64,000 bases of DNA from Nocardia aurantia. GTDB taxonomy: Bacteria; Actinomycetota; Actinomycetes; Mycobacteriales; Mycobacteriaceae. The DNA is taken from NCBI RefSeq assembly GCF_009604425.1, contig NZ_WEGI01000001.1:682001-746000 (forward strand), in the 5' to 3' direction. Numbering within the stretch: position 1 is the stretch's first letter; each line of letters opens with the position of its first letter. Of the stretch, positions 16,702-25,112 are shown piece by piece. Made by a program: the position numbers and the translations under genes. The notes under the pieces are model-generated. The model saw only the letters and a program-made list of their open reading frames with translations. It was not told the DNA's origin and did no database searches.

Positions 16702-17028
16702 ATGGTCACGAGCGATTTCGGCGGCGTGCAGTTCGATCCGGCCGCCGCGGCGAACGCGGCGGCACAGCTGGACGGGCTGGCCGGCCGGTTGGCCGGAGAC
16801 CTGCAGAACGAGCAGATGAAGCTGACGGCCGCACCGGCCGGGGCCGACGAGGTGTCGGTGCGGGCGGCGCAGACCCTCGACGCCGTCGCGGAGTCCTTCC
16901 GCAACAGCGCCGACGCCGGTGTGCTCGAGGTACGCAAGCTGGCCGCCACGCTGCGGGTGCAGTCGAGCCGGCTCGGACAGCTGGACACCGACAACGCCGC
17001 CGATTTCGGTGGCGCCGCGACGGTCTGA
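16702..17028 (+). CDS. PE-family protein
   Basis: A 108-aa helical-hairpin protein (VQFDPAAAANAAAQLDGLAGRLAGDLQNEQMKL, then DEVSVRAAQTLDAVAESFRNSADAGV). It has the PE-domain size and the expected position immediately upstream of a PPE gene. PE proteins pair with PPE proteins and are exported by ESX systems, with a YxxxD/E-like signal near the C-terminus of the PE partner; here no clear YxxxD is visible. An AACAGGAG ribosome site precedes the ATG. PE-PPE pairs are limited to the ESX-1/2/3/5 class and absent from ESX-4, which helps type this locus. Confidence 0.75.
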   Translation: MVTSDFGGVQFDPAAAANAAAQLDGLAGRLAGDLQNEQMKLTAAPAGADEVSVRAAQTLDAVAESFRNSADAGVLEVRKLAATLRVQSSRLGQLDTDNAADFGGAATV

Positions 17029-17040
17029 TCGAGGTTCGAG

Positions 17041-18111
17041 ATGGTGGTGGAGCCGATGGCACCGGGATTCACCGGGCAGGTATGGGAAGCCAAACCGCCC
17101 GAGCAACTGGCGCGCGACCTCGTGACCGGCGCCGGTGCGGCGCCGACCGCGGAGGCCGGGCTCGCCTGGGCCCGGCTCGGCGCCGGCTTCGCCGCGGCGG
17201 CAATTGATTACGAGCACATTCTCGGTCTCATCGACTCCGCCTGGCAGTCGCAGGCGAGTCGCGATGTGCTGGAACGGATTCGAGCGCTGCGTAACTGGCT
17301 GGCGGAGGCGGCCGCGGCCGCCGCGGCCAACGCGGCACAGGCCGAGGCGCACGCCGCCGCCTACGAGATCGCCCGGCTGGCCATGCCGGATGCCGGTGAG
17401 GTCGAGGCGATCCACTCGATGCAGCAGAACCTCGAACAGGTCGGTACCGCGCTGGGCGCGCCGATGCTCGGCGCCCTCGCGCAGCTCGACGGGCAGGCCG
17501 ATGCGGCGAAAGCCGTTGCGGCCCGGGTGATGCGCACCTACGAGGCGGCCACCGAACCGCTCGCGACGCCGTGGGAACACCAGGCCCCACCGGTCGTGGT
17601 GTCCGACGCGGCGCTCGCGGCCGAGAGCGGTACGGCGGTCGCGACCCCGGAGGCCGCGCCGGTGTCGCTGCCCACCGGTTACCCGGGGCTCGGGACCATC
17701 GACTTCGCTCCGGTCCTGACCTCGTACCGTTCTCGCAACGTCAACCGGGTCACGTCCGAGTCGACCGTGGAAAAGGTGACCACGCAACAGGTTTCGGTGC
17801 AGCCGATCGGATCGATGCCGATGGCGCCGCCGCCGCCGGTCACCGCCCCGCCGCAGTCCCGGCAGCATTTCCCGCGGGCCGCGCTTCCCGGCGAATCCGC
17901 CGCTGCCGCAGCGGAACTCGAGATGGACACCGGAATGCAGGCCGCGCCCGCGGTGCTCGGTGGTCTCGACCCCACGGCACAACGGGTTCCGACCGGCATC
18001 GAGGTCGTCAGCGCGCAGAGCGGACGGGCCGAGACGCCGGCCACGGCCGGGCAGGCCGCACCGGAGCGGGCCACCGAGGCCCGCCCCGCGGCGGGGGAGG
18101 CGCCCGCATGA
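17041..18111 (+). CDS. PPE-family protein
   Basis: A 356-aa protein beginning 12 bases after the PE stop. The N-terminal 180 residues form the helical PPE domain with the signature PPE (WEAKPPEQLARDL), a WQSQASRDVLERI segment equivalent to the WxG turn, and a long Ala-rich hairpin. The C-terminal half is a Pro/Ala/Thr-rich unstructured tail. ATG 17056 is an alternative start. It is expected to form a heterodimer with the PE protein and be carried by the EspG encoded next, whose ATG overlaps this stop. The tail has no enzymatic motif. Confidence 0.8.
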   Translation: MVVEPMAPGFTGQVWEAKPPEQLARDLVTGAGAAPTAEAGLAWARLGAGFAAAAIDYEHILGLIDSAWQSQASRDVLERIRALRNWLAEAAAAAAANAAQAEAHAAAYEIARLAMPDAGEVEAIHSMQQNLEQVGTALGAPMLGALAQLDGQADAAKAVAARVMRTYEAATEPLATPWEHQAPPVVVSDAALAAESGTAVATPEAAPVSLPTGYPGLGTIDFAPVLTSYRSRNVNRVTSESTVEKVTTQQVSVQPIGSMPMAPPPPVTAPPQSRQHFPRAALPGESAAAAAELEMDTGMQAAPAVLGGLDPTAQRVPTGIEVVSAQSGRAETPATAGQAAPERATEARPAAGEAPA

Positions 18112-18926
18112 CCACGGTGACCAACGACGGCCTGCTGGCGCTGGCGGCCCATCTCGGCGTGCAGACCCTGCCGCTGGTGCTGGCGGCGTCGCCGCGGCAC
18201 GAGCGGTACGACGACTGGGCCGCCGCCCAGGACGAGGCGCTGGCCGGGTTGCGGGCCGATCGCCTCATCGACCGGCACGGTGACGTCGAACCCGGGATCG
18301 CCACCGCGCTGTTCGTGCTGGCGCAGCCGGATCGTGAGCTCGTCGCCCGAATCATCGCCGACGACAAGCAGATTCGGATCTGCCTGGCGCGGCGTGGGGC
18401 CGAGCACGCGCTCGCGGTGCGCCGCGGCGACAGCTACGACCTCCGCACGGTGTGGGCCGACGGTTCCAGCGAGTCGCTGGCCCGGCCGATCCTCGACGTG
18501 CTGGGTCCGGCGCCGGCCGCCGAGGTGGTGAACGTCAGCGCCCCGGCCACGGAATTCCGGGACCGGCTCGACGGCGCCGGCTCGTCCGCCGACTACGCCG
18601 ACGCCGTCTACGGGCTCGGTGTCGCCGACCGGGACGCCACCGCGTACGGGCTGGCGCTCGAAACCTGCCACCGGTACACGGAACTGGTGGCTTACGCGCA
18701 CGCCGACGGCGTGCTGGACCGATCGCCGGGGGCCGTCGTCGTGTACGACACGGCGCGCGGCCGGATCGTCGCCACGCCCGGGGTCGCCGCGGATCAGCAG
18801 GTCTGGTCGACGCTGGCACCGGGTACCGATCGCCGGATCGGGGATGCGATTCGGGGGCTGATCGAGTCGCTGCCGGGGGGGAGGTGGCCGGCGGATCAGT
18901 CCGACGTGCACGACGTGAATCGATGA
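18108..18926 (+). CDS. espG: EspG-family chaperone for the PE-PPE pair
   Basis: A 272-aa cytosolic protein starting at ATG 18108 (ATGA overlap with the PPE stop). It opens TNDGLLALAAHLGVQTLPLVLA and shows the EspG beta-sheet core with AEHALAVRRGDSYDLRTVW and GAVVVYDTARGRIVATPGV. EspG recognises the tip of the cognate PPE and presents the dimer to the ESX ATPase. Position directly after PE-PPE and before the Esx pair is the classical mycobacterial order in ESX-3 and ESX-5. It differs clearly from the EspG at 6923, so the two probably serve different substrates. Confidence 0.85.
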   Translation: MTTVTNDGLLALAAHLGVQTLPLVLAASPRHERYDDWAAAQDEALAGLRADRLIDRHGDVEPGIATALFVLAQPDRELVARIIADDKQIRICLARRGAEHALAVRRGDSYDLRTVWADGSSESLARPILDVLGPAPAAEVVNVSAPATEFRDRLDGAGSSADYADAVYGLGVADRDATAYGLALETCHRYTELVAYAHADGVLDRSPGAVVVYDTARGRIVATPGVAADQQVWSTLAPGTDRRIGDAIRGLIESLPGGRWPADQSDVHDVNR

Positions 18927-18997
18927 ACATCGGGGGGTGCCGCTTTCGAAACGCACTTTCCGGCAACCGAAATCCACAGTGAAAGGTGAACGGCACA

Positions 18998-19303
18998 ATG
19001 GCCGGTAATGTAAAGGCTGATTCCGCTGCCGCTGGTAAAGCGGAGCAGGGAATGGCGGCGGCAGTGGACAACATGCGTGCCACGCTGAAGCAGATCGATG
19101 GTGAGGTCACCGCCGCGGCCGGTTGGTCCGGCGATGCCCGCGACGCGTTCAATGCGGCCGCGGCCGAATGGGGCGCCGCCTCGGTGAAGATCAACGGTCT
19201 GCTCGATCGGATCACCCAGCAGGTGGGCCACGGTACCAAGCAGTACCTGAGCGCGGAGGCCGACAACCACACGGAATTCCAGCACCTGAGCGGTCTGTCC
19301 TGA
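18998..19303 (+). CDS. WXG100 protein, EsxG/EsxB type
   Basis: A 101-aa protein. ATG 18998 lies 8 bases after GAAAGGTGA, and a GTG at 18986 is rejected because it would consume this ribosome site. Helix AAGKAEQGMAAAVDNMRATLKQI, the turn AGWSGDARDAF (Trp-Ser-Gly) and a second helix INGLLDRITQQVGHGTKQY form the WXG100 hairpin. The C-terminus lacks a clear YxxxD motif. It should dimerise with the next gene's product, as EsxG does with EsxH, and be the main small export substrate of this ESX system. Confidence 0.88.
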   Translation: MAGNVKADSAAAGKAEQGMAAAVDNMRATLKQIDGEVTAAAGWSGDARDAFNAAAAEWGAASVKINGLLDRITQQVGHGTKQYLSAEADNHTEFQHLSGLS

Positions 19304-19346
19304 TCGCCTCGGACAATCCATCGGCTCGACGACTCCGGAGTAATTC

Positions 19347-19643
19347 ATGACCAGTTTCGAATATCAGTCCGGCCCCATGACCCAGCTGGCCGGTGATCTC
19401 AACAAGTTCCACACGGATCTGCACACCTTCGGTGGCGACGTTTCCGATATGGGGAACGTCCTGGCCGCCGCCTGGGAGGGCAACGAGGGCCACGCGGACT
19501 TCCAGGCCGTCCACCAGCAGTGGGACGGCGCCTACCACGACGGGCTCGTCGCCCTGCAGAAGGTGGCCGCGGCCGTGGAGAACGCACTGCACCGCGCGCT
19601 GAGCACCGATCACTCGGTCGGCCAGGGCTTCAGCTCGCTCTGA
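19347..19643 (+). CDS. WXG100 protein, EsxH/EsxA type
   Basis: A 98-aa helical hairpin: QLAGDLNKFHTDLHTFGGDV, the turn AAAWEGNEGHADF (Trp-Glu-Gly), then a second helix DGLVALQKVAAAVENALHRAL. It lies 43 bases after its partner and 136 bases before eccB. In the family these heterodimers travel through the EccC pore and the last residues of one partner bind the EccC ATPase. In ESX-3 the equivalent dimer serves metal homeostasis, but that is not shown by this sequence. Confidence 0.88.
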   Translation: MTSFEYQSGPMTQLAGDLNKFHTDLHTFGGDVSDMGNVLAAAWEGNEGHADFQAVHQQWDGAYHDGLVALQKVAAAVENALHRALSTDHSVGQGFSSL

Positions 19644-19779
19644 TCCCGGCGAATCGGCCGGATCAGCGGACGATGCCATTCGATCGTGCACCCCGCCCGG
19701 AGCGATATCCGGTCGGGGTGTACGGCTGTGTACAGGTGCCGATCGACGCACCACCGGACAGACAGATGAGGGAGGACCC

Positions 19780-21282
19780 GTGCCGGCCCAGCTGAGCACC
19801 CGCGCCCAGGTCAACGGATATCGCTTCCTGCTGCGCCGCCTGGACCACGCCATGGTCCGCCGCGATATCCGGATGCTGCACGATCCGATGCGGTCACAGA
19901 TGCGTTCGCTGATCGTCGGCGCCGTGCTCGCGGTGCTGCTGGTGGCCGGGTGCTCGATTCTGGCGTTCATCCGTCCGCAGGGCACGATCGGCGACAAGGC
20001 GAAGATCGTGATGGGCAAGGACAGCGGCGCCCTGTACATCGTCGACCGCGACCAGAACGACGCGAGCCGGATGACGTTGCATCCGGTGCTGAATCTCGCC
20101 TCGGCGCGGCTGATCACCGGCAGCAACGAGACCCCGAAATCGGTGAAGGACGCCAAGCTGAACACCGTGCCGCGCGGGCCTCTGCAGGGCATCCCCGGCG
20201 CGCCCGCCGCGTTGCTCGGATCCACCCAGGGGGACCATTCGAATTGGACTCTCTGCGACACCGCGCGCGCCGGCGGGGCGAGTGGCGTGAAAACCACTGC
20301 CGTCGTGGGCAAACTCGATCTGAGCTCCCGGATCCGGGCGGCGGATCGCGATGCCGCCCTGCTGGCGCGCAGTGGCGACCGGACGTACCTGCTCTACGAC
20401 GGCAAACGCGCTCAGGTGGACACGCAGAATTCGGTGATGGCCCGGACCCTGAACCTTTCGGCGCAGCCGCCGCGGCCGATCTCGCTGGGCCTGCTCGGCG
20501 CCGCCGCGGAGGTGCCGATGCTGACGCCGCCGGTCGTCCCGCACGCCGACGAACCCGGGCCGGGCCGGTTGAGCAATATGCGAGTGGGCGCCGTCATCCG
20601 GGTCGGCGGCACGGCCGAGGCGAACAAGTCGGACCTGTACGTCGTGCTCGACGACGGGGTGCAGAACATCTCGCCGTTCACCGCGCAGGTGCTCCGCAAT
20701 GCCGACTCGCACGGCATGAGCGATATCCCGCAGCTGCCACCGGATGTGCTCGACGGTATGCGAATCGCCAAGGGGGACTTGCCCGTCGACGACTTCCCGG
20801 CCGAGACGCCGAAGATCGTGCGGGTCGAGGACGCCCCGGTCACCTGCATGGCCTGGTCGAAGGATCCGGGCACCGCGCCGGGCCGCAAGGACGCGGCCGA
20901 GGGTCCGTCGGATCGCGCCGGCGTCACGCTGCTCGCCGGAACGCGGCTGCCGCTGCCGGATTCGGCCACGCCGATGGATCTGGCCTCCGGCAACGGCGGC
21001 GGCAGTCGCGCCGACAGCGTGTACGTGCCGCCCGCCACCGGCGAGTTCATCCAGGCCACGGGTACCGAGGCGGGCAGTGTGCGCCGCGACGGCCTGTACT
21101 ACGTGTCCGACAACGGGATTCGCTACGGCGTCCCGGACATCGCGACCGCCGACGTGCTCGGGCTGGGCCGGACACCGCGCCTGGCGCCATGGGCGATCGT
21201 GAGCCAGTTGGTCCCGGGCCCGATGCTGGACAAGCAGAGCGCGCTCGTCACGCGCGACGTGCTGCTGTACGACAAGCACTGA
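19780..21282 (+). CDS. eccB: ESX core component EccB
   Basis: A 500-aa membrane protein with a GTG start. The cytoplasmic head TRAQVNGYRFLLRRLDHAMVRRDIRMLHDPMR is the EccB hallmark. A single TM helix spans about residues 46-66, followed by RPQGTIGD and a long periplasmic region with the R repeats (VYV/LYI-D motifs and DLYVVLDDGVQNISPFTA). EccB anchors the periplasmic side of the ESX membrane complex. It ends a plus-strand run from the Esx genes and faces eccE across a strong terminator hairpin. The second EccB at 62779 is a clear paralog. Confidence 0.95.
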   Translation: MPAQLSTRAQVNGYRFLLRRLDHAMVRRDIRMLHDPMRSQMRSLIVGAVLAVLLVAGCSILAFIRPQGTIGDKAKIVMGKDSGALYIVDRDQNDASRMTLHPVLNLASARLITGSNETPKSVKDAKLNTVPRGPLQGIPGAPAALLGSTQGDHSNWTLCDTARAGGASGVKTTAVVGKLDLSSRIRAADRDAALLARSGDRTYLLYDGKRAQVDTQNSVMARTLNLSAQPPRPISLGLLGAAAEVPMLTPPVVPHADEPGPGRLSNMRVGAVIRVGGTAEANKSDLYVVLDDGVQNISPFTAQVLRNADSHGMSDIPQLPPDVLDGMRIAKGDLPVDDFPAETPKIVRVEDAPVTCMAWSKDPGTAPGRKDAAEGPSDRAGVTLLAGTRLPLPDSATPMDLASGNGGGSRADSVYVPPATGEFIQATGTEAGSVRRDGLYYVSDNGIRYGVPDIATADVLGLGRTPRLAPWAIVSQLVPGPMLDKQSALVTRDVLLYDKH

Positions 21283-21307
21283 GCGGATCGGCTTTCCGCC
21301 GGAAGTG

Positions 21308-21343
21308 ACTGCGGGACAGCATCTCCGGATGCCGTCCCGCAGT
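21308..21343. terminator. Bidirectional terminator hairpin between eccB and eccE
   Basis: Arms ACTGCGGGACAGCAT and ATGCCGTCCCGCAGT pair over 15 positions with one mismatch around a 6-base loop. It lies exactly between the convergent eccB and eccE stops. No strong T tract is present on either side. Confidence 0.7.
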
Positions 21344-21366
21344 GGTGCCGCCAGGTGCGCGTTGTG

Positions 21367-23106
21367 TCAGCGCTTGCCCGCGAGATACCGCTGTTCGGTG
21401 GGTGTGGTCACCAGTTGTGCGGTGGCGCTGGCCGACGGGGTGATCACCGTGATCAGGTTGGTCGGGTTGCGGTGCTGCAGGATGGTGACGTCGGCGTTGG
21501 GCTGCCACTGCGGCGAAACTCCGGGGTACAGCGTGAGAATCGTCGCGGAGCCGGGCGGGGCGGCGGCGGTGACGCCGTCGAAGACCACCAGGGTGGCGGC
21601 GGGCAACGGCAGCCGCCCACCGGGAACGGTGTTGTGCCGCAGGCTCTGCGTGACGGAGGAGGCCAGCGACAGCGCGTGCTGGTTGCCGACGCCGGCGATC
21701 ATCGCCTGCCAGGCGCCGGGCCGATTGGTGTACACGACCGCGGCCGCGCCGAGCGCGATGGCCCGCAGGATCACCTGCTGCGCGAGCATCAAACTGCCGA
21801 CGATGTCGATGCGGCGCGAACCGGAACCGATGAGCGGCACCGCGATTCCGCGGCCGGACTCGTCGGCGCCGATGAGCTGCCCGCAGCCCGAGGTGGGGAC
21901 CGCGAAGCCCTCCAGCGCCTCCAGCGGCCCGCGATAACCGGTTTCGCTCGCCGGTCGCACGCCGAGCGGCAGACTGTCCAGCAGAGCCCAGGACTGGCGC
22001 CGCGGCAGTTCGCGCAGGCCCTCGATCGGCGGCTGATCCGGCACGCTCGGCAGGTCGTAGCGCACCCGCGCATCCACTTCCAGTGTGCGGCGGGCACTGT
22101 CGCCGGGCGTTCGCTCGGCCGGCCGCAGCCGCACCGCCACGGTGGTCGCCAGGCTGGGTACCGCCCACACTCGAGCGAGGCCGCGGGCGTTGATCAGTTC
22201 GCTGTCGATGCGGTAGTTCACCAGGTGAACGCCATTGAACTCCAGCGACTTCGCGGTCTCCGTGTATTCCTCGACAGGGACGCCTCGTGTCAATTCCCGC
22301 AGCGCGCTGGTCATCTCGCTTGCGGTGAGCACCGAGGCGGTGATGCCGCGGGCCGCGAGCCGGTTGGCGACGCGGCGGGTGGCGGCGGTGGCGGTGCGCA
22401 GCGCGCCGTCGGATCCGCCACCGCGGTTGCCCACGGCCTTCGCGTTGGCCAGCGGGTTCAGCCGCAGCACCACCCAGACGGTCCGGTGCGCGATGGCCGG
22501 TAGCGGGCCGAGGATCTCGTCGTACATCCGGGCCAGCGGCACCACGGTGGCCGCGTAACCGGACAGCACGGCGTCGTTGCTGGCCGTGCGGGTTCCGGTG
22601 CTGACGACGTCGATGGAGTCCAGCTCGATGTCGAATTGCAGCAGGCAGTTCGCGATTTCGGTGAGTGGCAGCACCTGGTCGGTGCTCAGCGAGCCGCGGC
22701 GCAGCATGGTGAGGGTGTCCGGCGGCGGATCGATCCGTAGCATGGTGGTGAGAGTGGTTCCGTCCCACTGCAATCCGTAGCTGCCGCCTTCGGGGAGGGC
22801 CGCGTCGACCAGGGTCGGTTCCTCGGCGTCGTCGTGCCGCATCTGCCGCCAGCGGAAGGCGGTCCAGCGGCCCAGCCGCCGGCCGATCAGCAGGCCCAGC
22901 ACGGCCGGTACGGCGGCGGCCGCCGCCACTGCCCACCAGGGGAGGTGCAGGGCCACGGTCACCAGGGAGGCGGCGATCGCCACCAGTGCGACCGGAATGA
23001 TCAGGCGCAGTGGCAGATAGCGGAACAGCCAGGGATCGTCGGAAGACAGCGTCGCCTCGGATGCGGCGGCGTGCCGGGCCGGGGGCGCGGTCGTGGAAGA
23101 AGTCAC
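21367..23106 (-). CDS. eccE: ESX core component EccE
   Basis: A 579-aa membrane protein. Two TM helices lie at about 30-75 (LRLIIPVALVAIAASLVTVAL and WWAVAAAAAVPAVLGLLIG), followed by a large cytosolic domain with the EccE-type alternating strands (GLQWDGTTLTTMLRI, VWVVLRLNPLANA). EccE sits at the periphery of the ESX complex and stabilises it. Reading frame and neighbours (eccA upstream on the same strand, eccB convergent) agree. The gap to eccA is only 30 bases, so the two are co-transcribed. Confidence 0.9.
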   Translation of the reverse strand: MTSSTTAPPARHAAASEATLSSDDPWLFRYLPLRLIIPVALVAIAASLVTVALHLPWWAVAAAAAVPAVLGLLIGRRLGRWTAFRWRQMRHDDAEEPTLVDAALPEGGSYGLQWDGTTLTTMLRIDPPPDTLTMLRRGSLSTDQVLPLTEIANCLLQFDIELDSIDVVSTGTRTASNDAVLSGYAATVVPLARMYDEILGPLPAIAHRTVWVVLRLNPLANAKAVGNRGGGSDGALRTATAATRRVANRLAARGITASVLTASEMTSALRELTRGVPVEEYTETAKSLEFNGVHLVNYRIDSELINARGLARVWAVPSLATTVAVRLRPAERTPGDSARRTLEVDARVRYDLPSVPDQPPIEGLRELPRRQSWALLDSLPLGVRPASETGYRGPLEALEGFAVPTSGCGQLIGADESGRGIAVPLIGSGSRRIDIVGSLMLAQQVILRAIALGAAAVVYTNRPGAWQAMIAGVGNQHALSLASSVTQSLRHNTVPGGRLPLPAATLVVFDGVTAAAPPGSATILTLYPGVSPQWQPNADVTILQHRNPTNLITVITPSASATAQLVTTPTEQRYLAGKR

Positions 23107-23136
23107 GATGGTGTTGTCCTGCCGGATCGGTCGGGC

Positions 23137-24960
23137 TCAGGCGAGGCCGAGCGAGGAGAGCACGTTGTCGAGCGCGGTCGTCATGTCCGGCGCCTCGATA
23201 CGCATGAGCACGGACGCGTCCGCGGCGCTCAGGTCCAGGGAATCGTCGTTGGCGAGCCGGAATTCGCGTTCCTCCTCGGCCGCCTCGATCAGGTTGCGGA
23301 TGAAGCGGCCGTTGCCCGCGAGATCGACCCCGCGGCGCGGCTGCCCGCTCTGATCGGTGCTCTCCAAGTGGTAGAGCCGATCGCAGGCCGCCACCAACTG
23401 CTCCAGCGCGCCCTCGGCCAGCTCCGAATCACGGCTGCGCGCGATCACTTCGCCGATGCGGCCCAGTTCCTCGGCGGTGTAGGACGGGAACTGCAGCCGT
23501 TTCGCGAAGCGGGACGCCAGGCCGTCGTTGGCCGCGAGCAGCCGGTCGATCTCGCCGTCGTAGCCGGCGATGATGACGACCAGCCGGTCGCGGTCGTTCT
23601 CCATCCGGGCCAGGATGGTGTCCACGGCCTCGCGGCCGAACGCGTCGCCGCCGGAAAGACCCTGCTGGATCAGGGTGTACGCCTCATCGATGAACAGCAC
23701 GCCGTCGAGAGCGGAGTCGATCAGCTTGTCGCTCTTGATGGCGGTGGAGCCCAGATGCTCGCCGACGAAATCGGAGCGTTTGGCCTCGATCACCTTGTCG
23801 GTCTTGATGATTCCCAGGCCGCAGTAGATCTTCGCGACCACCCGCGCGATGGTGGTCTTCCCCGTTCCGGGTGGCCCGGTGAACGCCAGATGCTGGCCGC
23901 GGGCCGCGCTGGCCAGGCCCTTCTCGGCGCGGATCTTCGCCAGTTGCGCACTCGATTGCAGCTTGGCCACCTGCGTTTTCACCGCGGTGAGACCGATCTG
24001 CCGGTCCAGTTCGGCGCGGGCCTCGGCGAGGATCTTCTTCGCCCGGTCCTGCGCGTCGGCCTGCTCCTTCTCCTGCAATGAGGGCGCCGACGCCGGATCC
24101 CAGCGGTCGGCGCGGGCGTCGATGACCTCCTTGCCGGTGATGGTGATCCGGTAGGTGCGGTCCCGCATGGCCTCGGCGTTCTCGGCGAAATCCGGTGCCT
24201 GCGAATACACCTGCTCGAACAGGGCCTGGGCCGCGTCGGCCTGGCCGGTCTCGCGCAGGCACAGGCCGCGGCAGAACATGGCCGCGGTGCGCGCGGCCGG
24301 GATGGGCCCGCTCTCGGCCTGTTCCATCCGCCGGATCGCCTCGCCGAACAGGCCGAGCTGCGCGCAGGCGGTGCCGACCATGACGTGCGCGCCGGCGGCG
24401 AGGTACGGATCGTCCCACTGCGCGGATCCGGCCAGCACGGTCATCACGTCCGGCCAGCGCTGGGTGGTGTAGTGCAGTACGCCGCGCACGTAACCGGCTA
24501 TGCGATCGTCGATCTCGCGTTCCGGATCGTCGGCGCGTTCGCGGCGGAGCGCGGCGAGTTCGTCGAGAACCCGCTCGGCCTCGTCGAAGTCGCGGGCGGA
24601 AATCAATTGGGCCGCATAGGCGAGCCAGATCTCGGTGAAACTCGCGAGCGGATAGTCGATGTAGAGTCCGGGCAGGAACCGGCCCGCGAGAACCCGTGGG
24701 GCCAAACCCAATCGCCGTTGTTCCCGATGCAAACTGACGGTACTCGTCTTGTGCAGGTTGTGGAGAACATCCCGGGTGACCTCGCCGGCGGCGGCGCGGC
24801 CGAGCCATGCGTCGCACATCGTCGGATCCCATTCCGTCGCACGCGTAAAAGCGAGCTTCGCGTACTCGAGATCGCGGGTCGATTCCTGTCCGTCGATGCT
24901 CAATCCCAGGGACAGCACGCCGGCATCGAAAGCGCGCTGTGCCTGGCGAATGTCGGTCAT
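23137..24960 (-). CDS. eccA: ESX AAA+ ATPase EccA
   Basis: A 607-aa cytosolic protein. The N-terminal half (1-290) is a TPR-like helical array (AYAAQLISARDFDEAERVLDELAAL). The C-terminal half is a CbbX-type AAA+ module with Walker A GPPGTGKTT near residue 360, Walker B GVLFIDEAYTL near 418, and a lid helix region. EccA interacts with secreted substrates and EspG in the ESX cycle. It is absent from ESX-4, so its presence supports the ESX-3-like assignment. It is divergent from eccD with a 152-base gap. Confidence 0.93.
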   Translation of the reverse strand: MTDIRQAQRAFDAGVLSLGLSIDGQESTRDLEYAKLAFTRATEWDPTMCDAWLGRAAAGEVTRDVLHNLHKTSTVSLHREQRRLGLAPRVLAGRFLPGLYIDYPLASFTEIWLAYAAQLISARDFDEAERVLDELAALRRERADDPEREIDDRIAGYVRGVLHYTTQRWPDVMTVLAGSAQWDDPYLAAGAHVMVGTACAQLGLFGEAIRRMEQAESGPIPAARTAAMFCRGLCLRETGQADAAQALFEQVYSQAPDFAENAEAMRDRTYRITITGKEVIDARADRWDPASAPSLQEKEQADAQDRAKKILAEARAELDRQIGLTAVKTQVAKLQSSAQLAKIRAEKGLASAARGQHLAFTGPPGTGKTTIARVVAKIYCGLGIIKTDKVIEAKRSDFVGEHLGSTAIKSDKLIDSALDGVLFIDEAYTLIQQGLSGGDAFGREAVDTILARMENDRDRLVVIIAGYDGEIDRLLAANDGLASRFAKRLQFPSYTAEELGRIGEVIARSRDSELAEGALEQLVAACDRLYHLESTDQSGQPRRGVDLAGNGRFIRNLIEAAEEEREFRLANDDSLDLSAADASVLMRIEAPDMTTALDNVLSSLGLA

Positions 24961-25112
24961 GTCCGCGGAACCCCGAATTCGGCTGTTCTGCTTACAGTTT
25001 GCCCCATGATTCCCACCCCGGATCGTACCGTCGCGCCGAAACCGGCTCTCCGATACATTATGGACGACGGCCCCTCGTGGGCAACCGAGACTTCACAGGA
25101 GCAGATCGACAC

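Noticed and set aside
15415..17982. An 855-residue minus-strand open frame opposite the 461-aa, PE and PPE genes
   Set aside because: Arg/Gly-rich shadow of GC-rich coding sequence, with no ribosome site or family motif, fully opposite well-supported genes.
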